Below the pieces are notes generated by a model, which saw only the letters and a list, made by a program, of their open reading frames with translations, had not been told where the DNA came from and searched no databases. The position numbers were made by a program, and so were the translations under genes. 64,000 bases of DNA from NCBI RefSeq assembly GCF_001540865.1, contig NC_033621.1:19283125-19347124 (forward strand), in the 5' to 3' direction. This stretch comes from Ananas comosus. Taxonomy: Eukaryota > Streptophyta > Magnoliopsida > Poales > Bromeliaceae. Shown here piece after piece: positions 44,716 through 56,446 of this stretch (position 1 is the first letter of the stretch; each line of letters starts with the position of its first letter).

Positions 44716-47700
44716 TCAAAACTCCGTCTGAAATAGATGGGGATAGCGCTCCTGCAGTGCACTCTTTAGCTCCCACGTGGCCTCCCGCTTCCCGTGGTTG
44801 CTCCAAAGAACCTTCACGTACGGAATATCCCGGTTCCGCAGTTTCCGCACCTCGCGGGCCAAAATCTTCGCTGGTTGCTTCTCGAAGCTCAAGTCGTCCC
44901 ATAACTCCATAGGTGTAGCATCCAACACATGAGTCCGGTCGAAGACATACTTCCGAAGGACCGATACATGAAAGACGTTGTGCACGCCGGATAGGTTCGG
45001 TGGTAGAGCAAGTCAATATGCTACCGGACCTACACGTTCCAAGATCTCGTACGGTCCAATGAAACGGGGGCTCAACTTACCTCGAATCCCAAATCTCTTA
45101 ATCCCTCTAGTCGGCGAGACCTTCAAGAAAATATGGTCTCCAACTTGGAACTCCAAGTCTCGCCGTCGTCGATCGGCGTAGCTCCTCTGTCTACTCTGCA
45201 TCGTCAAAAGTCGCTCCCGAGCAATTCGAACCTTGTCCTCAGCTTCCTGGAGCACGTCGAGGCCTAATGCCAATCTCTCGCCGACTTCACTCCAATAAAG
45301 TGGCGATCTACACTTCCGTCCGTAAAGTGCTTTGAAGGGCGCCATCTTGATGCTTGCTTGATAACTGTTGTTATAAGCAAATTCCGCCATCGGTAGATGC
45401 TGCGACCATCCTCCTTGGAAGTTTATTACACATGCTCGGAGCATATCCCCTAAAGTCTGAATGGTGCGCTCCGACTGCCCATTACTATGAGGGTGGAAAG
45501 CAGTGCTGAAGTCCAATCGAGTGCCTAGGGCGTCCTATAGACTCCTCCAAAAATGAGACACAAACCTAGTGTCTCGATTCGATACTATCGATGTAGGCAC
45601 TCCATGAAGCCGCACAATCTCATCAAGGTACACTTGCGCAAGCTTCTCCCCGGTCCAAGTAGTATGAATAGGTATGAAGTGCGCCGACTTCGTCAACCTA
45701 TCCACGATCACCCATATAGCATCATGCCCGGCCTGAGAGCGAGGCAATCCAGTCACAAAATCCATGGTGATCTTCTCCCACTTCCACACGGGTATAGGCA
45801 GACTCTGAAGTTTTCCCGCAGGCAATCGATGCTCTGCCTTTACTTGTTGGCAAGTTAGAGAACGAGCTACAAACTCGCCAACTTCCTTTTTCATTCCGGG
45901 CCACCAATAAAACAACTTCAAGTCCTTGTACATCTTGGTGCCTTCCGGATGTATAGCGTAGGGCGCTCGGTGCGCTTCTTGAAGAATATCCTCTTTAATT
46001 CCCGAATCCGTCGGTACACAAATCTGTCCACGAAAACGCATCAATCCTTGATCATCCACAAGGAAGTCGCCGGTGCAACCATTAACCATTTTACCTTTAA
46101 TCCTTTGCAACTCTACATCGGAAGCTTTCTTTTCTTTAATTCGATCCAAAAGTGTAGGTTGCACCACCAACGTCATCAACCTCAAAGGCGTGTCAGGAGT
46201 CACTACCTCCAACTCCAACCGCTTCATTTGCTCGATCAACTGCGGTTGAGTAACAATATGCATCGCTAAGTTTTCAGTTGACTTCCTACTTAGCGCATCC
46301 GCCACCACGTTAGCCTTGTCCGGGTGGTAAAGAATCGTTAGATCATAATCCTTGAGCAGCTCCAACCATCTGCGCTGTCTCAAGTTCAACTCCTTCTGAG
46401 TAAACAGGTACTTTAAGCTCTTGTGATCCGTGTACACTTCACACCGCTAGCCATAAAGATAGTGGCGCCATAGCTTCAATGCGAACACTACGGCCGCTAA
46501 CTCCAAATCATCCGTCGGGTAGTTCCTTTCATATTTCTTTAGTTCGAGAAGCATACGCAATCACCTTGCCATCCTGCATCAACACACAGCCCAATCCGTT
46601 AAGAGATGCATCACTGTAAATCACATACCCTGCTCCAGTCACCGGCAGGGTTAGGATCGGGGCGATCGTCAATCGTTGCTTCAGCTCTTGGAAGCTTCTC
46701 TCACACGCATCATTCCAGATGAACTTAACGCCTTTATGCGTGAGCCTCGTAAGGGGAGTAGACAACTTAGCAAACCCCTCAACAAATCTCCGGTAATAAC
46801 CGGCCAATCCAAGGAAGCTCCGTATCTCCGTGACGCTCGTCGGTCTCGGCCAATCCTTGATTGCTTCAATCTTCTTAGGATCCACAGCTATACCCGATCC
46901 TGATATCAAATGTCCAAGGAAGGCTACCTCTCGAAGCCAAAATTCGCACTTTTTCAGCTTGGCATAAAGCTCCTTTTTCCGAAGTATTTGAAGTACAAAC
47001 CTCAAATGCTCCTCGTGATCCGCATCGCTTCGGGAGTAAACCAAAATATCGTCGATGAACACCACGACAAACCTGTCCAGATATGGCTTGAAAACACGGT
47101 TCATCAAATTCATAAAAGCTGCCGGGGCATTAGTAAGCCCAAACGGCATCACTGTGAACTCATAGTGTCCATACCGTGTTCTAAAAGCTGTTTTCGATAC
47201 ATCCTCGGGTTTGATCTTTAACTGGTGGTATCCCGACTTCAAGTCTATCTTGGAATACACACTCGATCCTTGAAGCTGATCAAACAAGTCGTCAATCCTC
47301 GGCAACGGATACTTGTTCTTGATCGTGACTTTATTGAGCTCACGATAGTTCACACATAGGCGAAGTGATCCGTCCTTTTTCTTGACGAATAGAACTGGCG
47401 CTTCCCACGGCGAGACGCTTGGTCGAATGAAGCCCTTGTCCAACAGATCCTGTAGCTGTGCCCTCAGCTCCTTCAGTTCCGCCGGTGCCATCCTGTAGGG
47501 TGCCTTCGAGATTGGGGTAGTCCCAGGGACGAGATCTACCACAAACTCAATCTCCATATCAGGAGGCATGCCCGGAAGCTCAGCTGGAAACACATTCTGG
47601 AACTCCCGCACCACCGGAATATCCTCGATCCTAGGGGTGTCATCCTCGCCCCTCATCACAACACTAGCCAAGTAGGCTACACATCCTCGGCTGATCAGCT

Positions 47701-48299
47701 GCCTAGCTCGAGACGAGCTGATCGACATCGCGAAAAGCGAACTCCGGCATCCTCTAAACACAACCTCAGTCTGCCCCGGTTCTCTAAAGGTAACCGTGCG
47801 ATTCTTGCAATCTATTGTGGCATAATACTTAGTTAGCCAATCCATACCCAAGACCACCTCAAAGTCCCCTAGCTTGCGCAGGGCTAGCAAATCTACGGGC
47901 ATGATCCAATCTCCTACCCGAACAGGGCAACTAGGGCAATACTCTCTAATATCCAGAGTGTGGTCGGGGACTACGACATGTCTCGGATGCAACAAGAAAA
48001 CCAAAGGGATGCCATGCAACTGGGCAAACAGCCGATCAATAAATGAATGCGATGCACCGGTATCAAATAAAGTACGAACTCTAATGCCATCACGTAAAAT
48101 GATACCTGCAACCACATCCTTGGCTGCTGCTGCCTCCTCGGTCTGAGCAGCATACATGCGTCCACTCGGGACCTGCCGAAACCCCTCACTCTGCCGCTGG
48201 ACGGTTGGCCGCCCAGGCTGGTACTGTGTCGACGGAGTCCCCTGGCTGGCGGCTAGTAGAGCCGGTGCCGATGCAGTCGACGTTGCTGGTGAAGAACCT
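44716..48299 (-). pseudogene. Gypsy pol (protease, RT, RNase H, integrase, chromodomain-like)
   Basis: The largest open part is 46529-48787 (752 codons, shared with the end of gag). The aspartic protease motif FDTGASHS is near residue 242. RT runs about 450-620 with [32 protein letters not shown] and catalytic [11 protein letters not shown] at 575-585. RNase H begins YVIYSDAS near 717. A frame break near 46548 and a stop near 46447 lie in RNase H. Integrase is in 45535-46437 and 45013-45516: its zinc region lacks the first Cys (SLTC), MDFVTG and NRD supply two acidic residues, and SERTIQTLGD the third, with stops at about 45535 and 45010. The last frame 44716-44985 ends in a chromodomain-like VLWSNHGKREATWELKS. 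The gene would copy and integrate the element; it cannot do so as it stands. Confidence 0.9.
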
Positions 48300-49529
48300 C
48301 TCGGGCACTCAATCCGCACGTGGCCCTCCTGACCACACTGGAAGCACCTGCCCGCCCGCTGTGGACACTGCGGTGGGTGATGAGGACCACCACAGATCAC
48401 ACACGAGGAGAGCCGGCGTCGGTCAAATCCTCCTCGCTGCGCTGCTGAGCCGCGTCCTCGCTGCTGGCTTTTAGGATGCTTCGGCGGCCTCCTAGAGTGC
48501 GTCTGGCTCGCACCCTCAGCCCCAGGCCTCTTGGCCTTGCCTTTGTCCATCGCCTCTCGTCGCTCCTGGACCTCTGCTGCGCCGCTCTCCACTATGAGCG
48601 CGCGATCCACCACCTCCCGGTAGGTTTGGAGGTTAGAGGATTGCACAAATCGGAAGATCGACGGTCGCAACCCTCGCTGGAAAATGCGGGCCTTATCCTC
48701 GTCGTCCCGCACGACGAAGGGCACGCAGTGAAGAAGCCGAGAAAACTCCCGCTCGTACTCGGCTACAATCCGATCACCTTGGCGCAAGTTGCGCAGATCC
48801 TACTCCATCTTCCGCTTGACGCTAGTCGGAAAGTAATGCGCCAAAAGAAGCTCCTTGAACTTCTTCTATGTGATAGCTGCCAAATCAGTGCTGGGGTTCT
48901 CCTGGAGATCCAACCACCAGCGGTAGGCCTCGCCGTCCAAATGGTGTGTGGCGAGCCAACCTCGATCCCTTTCCTCCACGAAGGTATCGCGGAAGAGCTT
49001 CTCCATGTGCATCAACCACTTTTCCACGATCCAGTGGTCGACCTTCTCGCCATCGAAAATCCTGGAGCTGCACCTCCTGAACTCATTAAGGCGTTCCATC
49101 AGTCTGTCCCACTCTGCTCCCTCGGCTAACACGGAAAAAATAGCTCCGATCGGGGGCGCTTGAACAGGGGGTGCCACCAAACCCTCGCCCTGAGGCGCGC
49201 GCCGCATGCGAAGAACTGGGCGCGGGGGATGGCGCTCTCGGAGCGACGTCCACAACTGGTGCTTGCGGTGTAGGGGCCTGAGTCTCCCTAGAAGCTGCTG
49301 CCTGCTGCAGTAAAAGGTCCTCCAGGCGCTTCATCCGCGCCTCCTGTCGGAGCGCCGCTTCAGTCTGCTGTCGGGCTACCTCCACCTGCTGAGTGACTAA
49401 ATCAGTGAGGGCCGCAAGCTGGCCCCTCAACTCACGGACCTCGCTGGATCCGGAGGTAGCGGAGGTCTCGACCTCCTCAAAGTTTGCCACATTATCTGCC
49501 CCGGCAGATTGGGAGCGTGTGATCGGCAT
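48300..49529 (-). pseudogene. Gypsy gag, broken by a frameshift and two stops
   Basis: It starts at 49529 with MPITRSQSAGA and a heptad-like region (LAALTDLVTQQVEVARQQTE). A frame change occurs around 49180-49200. The next frame carries the retrotransposon gag core (WDRLMERLNEFRRCS, KWLMHMEKLFRDTF, GEAYRWWLDLQE), with a stop at about 48866 and another near 48800. The remaining part (from 48787) has [21 protein letters not shown] and two zinc knuckles, [13 protein letters not shown] (spacing one residue short) and the canonical [14 protein letters not shown]. Gag builds the particle. The start is chosen by parallel with the remnant at 22459. Confidence 0.85.
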
Positions 49530-49848
49530 CGCACTACAACATCATAAAAGCGTAAGTTAGCAAAAACCCACGTTATCGCATCCCCGCTCAAAGATAAAAC
49601 CCAAATCAGGCGAAACTAAGGAAGTGTGCTTCACTACTAACTCCCGACGTTATGTTGTCGGCCGCCAACGTAACCCTCTGCGAAGTTAGAAGCTATACAC
49701 TTCAATTCAACTCTAACTTTTTAGAGTTATCAAGATAACCAATCAAGGTACTTTCGCTCACAAATCAAATAGACCTCGTCTCTCACGAGCCTATTTCCAA
49801 TAGTCCAACCGGTCTAAGGTTTGCTAGATCCCCTAAGACTCAACCCTA
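49530..49848 (-). other. Gypsy untranslated leader
   Basis: About 320 bases lie between primer site and gag start. The same layout and similar words (gagcctatttcc, ctcccga.gt) appear at 22460-22784 in the broken relative. Confidence 0.6.
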
Positions 49849-49861
49849 GGCTCTGATACCA
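49849..49861 (-). other. Gypsy primer-binding site (tRNA-iMet)
   Basis: GGCTCTGATACCA on plus is TGGTATCAGAGCC on the element's strand, a full match to the common initiator-Met primer sequence, 8 bases from the 5' LTR. Confidence 0.9.
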
Positions 49862-49869
49862 AACTAATC

Positions 49870-52032
49870 TGTCACGCCCCGGGACCCAGCGGAAGCCCGC
49901 CCGGCGCGTGTCCAGATCCGACGTACGTCTAAAACATACAAGGCGTCCAAAATAAAGCAGTAAATAAAGCAATAATACAAGGAGATCTAGTGATATCAGA
50001 GCATTGTACAACTAGTTCTTTAACAAGGAAAGAACATAAAACTGATAATCCACCAAATAAGAACATAAAGTAAGTGCAATAGAAATCCCATAACAAGTGC
50101 TAAACAAAGTACAAAGGGGTCAGTGTACAAGTATAAGCCAAAGCGATAAAACAACTAGGAAATAAATATGAATACTATCCATCGATGATGTCTCTACTTA
50201 GCATGACTTGCATAAGTAAGAAGGCAACTACTACAAGTATGTGCACAAGAGTATCCAACATGCAAATGCATAAGTATGCAACTAACCCAATACCCACAAT
50301 GTAAATAGTAAAGGTGTCATTGTTTACTATTCTAGTCAATGTCCACTTGTCACTTTAACTGTTAAAGTTCAACTCTGATAAGACCCACCCGAAGACTGTC
50401 TGGCATAAGACCCACCCGAAGGCTGTCTGGCTTTACCGTGCCTAATGGCCCCGTGGTAGTCAACATCCCCACCCTAGGAATGAGCCTTTCCCACGGCAAT
50501 CCACTTCGGCGCCCAATCCCGCACGGCGAACATATCGCGATGGCCAACTCCGGAGTGCCGGCTTGTAGGGAGCGACCCTCACAAGCATGTGCGAATGAGC
50601 ACAATGGCAAGCATGCATACGATCCGTCACAAGTACCAAGTCCTCATGAGTAATACATGGAATATATCACATATCTCATAGGCCTATCTCTATGTCATCA
50701 TGTTGCAGTTTCATAGTTTACTAGTTTCAAATGCCTCTTTATGACACTTTTGTTCAACAAGTCTAAGCATGATAATTATGTTTATAATGCATAATTCTAG
50801 TCATTTCCATTATACATAATGAGTTCCCAACTCGCAACAAGAACCACTCCTCTCATGCATGCTACCAACACATATAACTCTACTATATAGAGTGAAAATT
50901 TTATGATACATAAGGCATGCATGTTAAGTGTTCTAAAATTCTTATAAATCATAAATAGCATGGATTTGCACTTAGAAATACTTTACGACGAGTATAGAAA
51001 GCATAGGGGCCATTTTGCCCCGTGTTCAAGAAGCCAAACCCACCAAAACACTCGCGATCCTTCGTAAGCTCCGACGAAGGTGTCGACTAGCCTCCTAGCA
51101 CCCTAGAGATGTAGGAACAAGGGTCAAACAAACGTAACGAACAACCACAAGGTTGATCATTAACCATCTCAAGCTAGGGTTGGGAAAAACTCACCTCAAG
51201 TGAAAAACCCTCTCTTAATCTTCAAATGGGAGGTAGAGGTCTTCCAATCTAACCTATATAAAGGTTCCAAACCATTCCAATGAGATCAAGAAGCCTCAAA
51301 TCAAGAATCCCCAAATCTAACCCTAAAATCCAAAATCTAGGGTTTAAACAAGCAAAAAGCCCCAAAACTAAGATCTAGAGGAAGGAACCTTGCCACTTAC
51401 CTCTAGGATGCTCCAATCCAAGCTCAAAATCTTCTAGGGTTGAAGATTGATCCACCACAAAGCTCCAAAAGCAAGCTCCAAGCCTCCAAAGGTGAGAAAT
51501 GAGGAAGAAGATGGTGCTCCAAGGCCTCCAAGCAAGCTCCTCTCCTCTCCTTCTCCTTCTTCTCCTTCCCTTTCTCTCTCTAGAAGTGTAGGGAGAGTGT
51601 GAGGGAGAGAAAATGAGAGTGAGAGGGGGAAGAGAGGCTGCCTAAAGCCTCTAAGGTAACAAAATCCACTTAGGCCCCTCAAAAATCCACTCTGTGCACT
51701 GCCCGGTCTGGGCCGCTCACGCGCTGAGGGACCGGTCTCTCCCTGCCAGGGACCGGTCTCTCGGCTCGTCCCGCAAAACCAGCGTTCGGGAACCGGTCTC
51801 TCACAGCCAGGGACCGGTTGCCTCAAGCCCTGTCGCAACACTGTGATGAGGGGACCGGTCTCTCATATCAGGGACCGGTCACCGAGAGTGAAAACTCTCA
51901 GGACTTGCCAAAACTCTAGAGATCGAACTTTTAGGCCGGTATACATCGACGGCCCTCCACCAAGTGTGGAAAAGTTCGGAATACATATCGAACACTCGAA
52001 CCTCGCAATTTACAAAGGTCCAGTGTGCTACA
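49870..52032 (-). repeat. 5' LTR of the gypsy element, with internal deletion
   Basis: It is 2163 bp. Compared with the 3' LTR it lacks about 262 bp at 50116-50120, where 'agtacaa' joins directly to 'aggggtcagtg'. The missing stretch exists in the LTRs at 42238 and 53793, so it is a deletion here. ACCGGT pairs near the right end are kept. Confidence 0.92.
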
Positions 52033-52075
52033 CTCACAATCCACTAGTGACGCCTAGCAACATGTAGTGGCATTC

Positions 52076-53429
52076 CAGTAGAATGGAATACTGAACCTCT
52101 TGGTGCAGTTACTTCTTCTGGATAAGTCAATTAGGTATCTGTTTGTTCCCTTTCTTCTAGTTGGTAATTTGTTGGTCTTAGATTGGTGAGTCTAATCAGT
52201 AAGTAGAACTTCTTGTGAACTTTATTTTATTTTTAATCTCTTTATTAATTTTCTAGATTTATGTACATACATTTTATCAGTTGATGTATCATTTTATTTT
52301 AAATTTTTTGTGATATAAATATTTCATATTGTGGTCTTACTCTTTGATATATTTCTTTCGTTGTTCTTAATATTCTTGTACCTCCAGCTCTGTATCTATA
52401 AACTAAGATTTTTTACTAAGGAGAATATGATCCTGAAATAGTTTTGTGATTTTGTCATTCTGAATAAAACCTGTATTCATTTACATTAAACCTTAAGCAA
52501 AATATTCCATATAGCTAGGGCCCTGTCAATAGATTCTAGGAAGCAATGTATTAAGGTGTGGTGTGGTTTATGCTGTGCGATTGCTGAATATGATGCATGT
52601 CTAGTGCTTAGTTGAGTTAAAAACTTAAAAGATCAATTGTCACCTCAATAAAGGTAGGCTGATGAACAATGATAGGACTTGCTATGTTCCATTAAGAAAT
52701 CTTGTACCTAAAATGATTGTTAACATTATTTAATTGTATAATCAGGACATTGAAATTAGTATTGAATGTTTTTACCTGTTATTCCAAGGATTCATATGTA
52801 TGCAGACAATGCAGCCACTACTTACAATGTTAAATGTGTTCTCAACAGTCAACGCTAGTGTTCTTTCGAATTTGAAGTCAAAATTCTTGCATATTTTCTC
52901 TCTATTATTTAGCAAGTTCAAACCGTGGGTTGTTAATATCTATTCCATTGGATAACTGTGTAGATTTCTAAAGGACTTGGAAGAGCTACAAAGAATACAC
53001 CGAACGACCAATGCATCAAGTTAACCCTTCATCATGCAATCATGAAAGGGGAATGAATTGATACGTAGAGGGTTTAAAACAATACATGGGAAGGAGCCCT
53101 TTTTTGTAATTTTGTTCATATGGGCATTTCGTACGCTATGGTATGAGTTTGCATAGATTTTTAATTAGGTAATTTTTTTGTGTGTGAATGGATTGTTATT
53201 TCATGAACAATTTTATTGTGTAGGTATAGTACATTCGCTATGGATGTAACTCATATTTTTCAGTATTAATCATAGTAAGTTATTATGATCAACTTTATAG
53301 ATATGTAAATATATAAATTATTTTTTTTATTAATATGTTGAAATATTTGTTGGGTGCAATAAAAATTTGAAAAAAATAATTAGAAAAAAATAAATTTATG
53401 ATGTTTCAAAGTGTCAGGAATTTTGAAGA
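52076..53429. other. Unassigned sequence
   Basis: AT-rich, with only one short frame (52734-52955) of no recognisable family. No transposon ends or RNA gene were identified. Confidence 0.5.
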
Positions 53430-53454
53430 GTCGGGAAATTAAGAACAATAACCG

Positions 53455-53697
53455 GACGCTTCAAAGCGTCAAGAATTCCTGACGCTTCAAAGCGTCGAGA
53501 AATTGAGAGAATTACTGACGCTTGAAAACGTCAGAAATCGTGTAATAGGATGATGGTTAAAGATTTTCAACATAATGACGCTCAGAAGCGTCAAGAATTT
53601 ATTTTATTTTCTTGACGCTTATTAGTGTCAGAACATTTTATTCTACGACGCTTGTAAGCGTTGAAAAATATTTTACCGACGCTTGGTTAAAGCGTCG
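53455..53697. repeat. Array of seven GACGCTTnnAAGCGTC palindromes
   Basis: Units at 53455, 53481, 53518, 53577, 53614, 53647 and 53679. Several are perfect 16 bp inverted repeats with a 2 bp centre; others have one to three changes. Further half-sites follow to 53787. Confidence 0.85.
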
Positions 53698-53792
53698 GTA
53701 AATACGTGACGACTCTTCATTTGTTGACGCTTTTACCGACATTTTGTAATGCGTCGGTAGATTTTTTAGGGACATTTAAAAGCGTCTCTAGC

Positions 53793-56300
53793 TGTCACGC
53801 CCCGGGACCCAGCGGAAGCCCGCCCAGCACGTGCCCAAACCCGCCATATGTCTAAAAACATATAAGGCGTCTACTAACAACAATAATAAAAGCAATAACA
53901 GAAGACATCTAGAAGTATCAGAGCATAGTAAGTGTCTAAATGCTACAACAAGGGATAAAACAGTAAATTCACTAAATAAGACATAAAGTAAATACAATAG
54001 GAAATTCCAAATACAAGTGCTAAAAGTAGGTACATAGGTGGTCTCTACACATGGATACAAAATCTCTCACTCTCCCAACTACAAAAGAAAGAGCAAACCA
54101 CCTAGGCAAAGAACCGCTCCTCGCTAGCTAGCTAAGCGATCCCCTTGCCGCGATCCCGTGCCTCCGCCGGTGCCGAAGGCTCTGAAAAGAAAACCAGAAA
54201 ACAGGGGCGTGAGAACTATTAAAAATAGTTCCCAGTGGGCAATTACTGACTTCAGTGAACTGCGCCACAAGGCCCAAAAGCTACAAGAAGAGGTCAGTGA
54301 CTAACAATGTAATAATAAAAAGGTAAGCATAAAGTGACTTACTATAACATAGAGTCTCCACTTAGCATGATTGGCATAAGTAATAAAGCAACTATATCAT
54401 GAATGTACATGGATGGGTATGACATGCATAAGCGTAGGAATGCAACCAATCCAATGTTCTCAATGCAAAATAGTAGGGATGTCATTGTTTACTATTCTAG
54501 TCCAAGTCCACTTTAATAGTTTTAAAGTTCACAAAGCACGTTCCGTCACTAAGTCCCAATCATATAAGACCCACCCGAAGGCTGTCTGGCCTGCGCCGTG
54601 CCTAATGGCCCCGTGGTAGTCAACATCCCCACTCTAGGGATGAGCCTCCCCCACGGCAATCCACTTCGGCGCCCAATCCCGCACGGCGAGCATGTGTCGC
54701 GATGGCTATCTCCGGAGTGCCGGCTTGTAGGGAGCGACCCTCACAAGCATGTGCGAATGAGCACAAATGGCAAGCAAGCAATGATCCGTCTCAAGAGCCA
54801 AGTCCTCATGTCTAACAACATGGAATATATCAAGTATCTCAATGGCCTATCTCTATGTCATCATGTCTCTAACATGGAATGTAGCAGATATATAGTGGCC
54901 TATCAACATGTCCCTAGGTTGCAGTTTAATAGTTTACTAGTTTCAAGTGCCCCTTGATGACACTTTGGTTCAACGAGTTCCAAGCATGGCATTAATATGT
55001 TCATGACGCTTAAATTCACTCAACTCTAGCATGGAGACATGTTCTCAACTTGTAAAACCAAGCACTATTCACAATGCATGCAATCTACACATATAGCTCT
55101 ACTATATGGAGTACAAATTTTACGATATATGAGGCATGCATATTAAGTGTTCTAAAATTCACATGAGTCATATTTAGCATGAATTTGCATTCAAAAATAT
55201 TTTACAAAAGTTTAGAAGACATAGGGGCCATTTTGCCCTATTTCCATGAAGTCAAACCCACCAAAATCAACTTCTTCGTTTCGCCGAACGAAGGTATCCA
55301 CAAGCTCCCTAGTACCCTAGAAACATCAAAAATAGGGTCACCCAAACGAAACGAAGAGCAAATAGCTCAATCATTAAGCTCCTCAAGCTAGGGTTGGAGA
55401 AAACTTACCGATTGCGAAGAAGGCTCTCACGATCTCCAAATGGGAGTTAGAGTCCTTCCAATCTAACCTAAACAAAGGTTCTAAACCCATCAATTTGGTT
55501 CCAAAGCCCCCAAATTCAAAAACCCCCAAAATAAACCCTAAATCCCAAAATCTAGGGTTTCATCTAGTAAAACCTAGGAAAGCATGTAACAAATGGGGAT
55601 TACAAGCTACCAACCTCAAGAGAAGCCCCAATCCAAGCTCAAAACCAAGTAGGGTTGAAGTTTGATCCTCCACAAAGCTCCAACCGCAAGCTCCAAGCCT
55701 CCAAAGGTGGGAAATGAGGAAGAAGATGGTGCTCCAAGGCCTCCAAGCAAGCTCTTCTCCTCTCCTTCTCCTTCTTCTCCTTCCCTTTCTCTCTCTAGAA
55801 GTGTAGGAAGAGTGTGAGGGAGAGAAAATGAGAGTGAGAGGGGAGGAGAGGCTGCTTATAGCCTCTAAAGTAACAAAATCCACATAGGCCCCTCAAAAAC
55901 TCAAATTTACATCAGCCCGGTCTGGGCAGTTTTCGCCCAGAGGGACCGGTCTCCCCGACCTGGGACCGGTCTCTCAGCCTGCCCCCGAAGATCCAACGTT
56001 CGGGAATCGGTCTTTCCCTGCGCGGGACCGGTCTCTCCCCGCGCAGACGCGCTCGGGGACCGGTCTCGACTGCCAGGGACCGGCTGCCTTGCCGGCCACG
56101 CAGCACTGTTCACTGGGGGACCGGTCTCTCCTATCAGGGACCGGTCCCCGAGAGTAAAAACTCTCAGGACTCTGCCAAAACTCTCGAGATCGAACTTTTA
56201 GACCGGTATACCATCGACGGCCCTCCACCAAGTGTGGAAAAGTTCGAAATACAAATCGAACACTCAAACCTCGCAATTTGCACAAGTCCAGTGTGTTACA
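53793..56300 (-). mobile_element. Gypsy solo LTR with target duplication CTAGC
   Basis: It starts TGTCACGCCCCGGGACCCAG and ends GTGTGTTACA. CTAGC flanks it at 53788-53792 and 56301-56305. It contains the region deleted from the 5' LTR at 49870. Eight ACCGGT-type sites lie at 55945, 55965, 56006, 56027, 56059, 56079, 56120 and 56140. Confidence 0.92.
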
Positions 56301-56363
56301 CTAGCTGTTCATAAAAAGGTCCTTAAATATCATATTTTTTGTAGTGAGGACAAAGGACTAGTC

Positions 56364-56446
56364 ACACTACTACAACATTGAGTAAGTCGCTGACGAGTGA
56401 GTAGACATCCAAGTGACTTTTCGCATTGGTCACGCTTAGTACCCTT
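56364..56446. mobile_element. Second CACTA-type terminus, cut by an LTR
   Basis: It begins CACTACTACAACATTGAG and runs 80 bp until an LTR start at 56447. The other end was not found. Confidence 0.45.

Larger units (their letters stand above)
42238..52032 (-). mobile_element. Full-length Ty3/gypsy chromovirus-type retrotransposon, coding-defective
   Basis: The 9.8 kb element is flanked by CTCAC at 42233-42237 and at 52033-52037. On the minus strand, in order: 5' LTR (49870-52032), Met-tRNA primer site, gag, protease, reverse transcriptase, RNase H, integrase, chromodomain-like end, purine tract, 3' LTR (42238-44662). The domain order, LTRs over 2 kb and C-terminal chromodomain-like motif suggest the chromovirus branch, possibly Tekay/Del; the lineage is inferred. 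Several stops and frame breaks prevent expression of an intact polyprotein. Confidence 0.93.
53430..56346. mobile_element. CACTA-type element split by a solo LTR
   Basis: The right end '...atattttttGTAGTG' at 56341-56346, read in reverse, is CACTACAAAAAATATG. The left portion (53430-53792) is filled with palindromic GACGCTT..AAGCGTC units, typical of subterminal repeats. The element continues across the solo LTR (53793-56300) with target duplication CTAGC. The left CACTA terminus was not found, so the start given is where the repeats begin. Confidence 0.6.

Noticed and set aside
53455..53697. CRISPR-like appearance of regularly spaced palindromes
   Set aside because: Spacers are short, unequal and AT-rich, and the context is a plant CACTA-type element.
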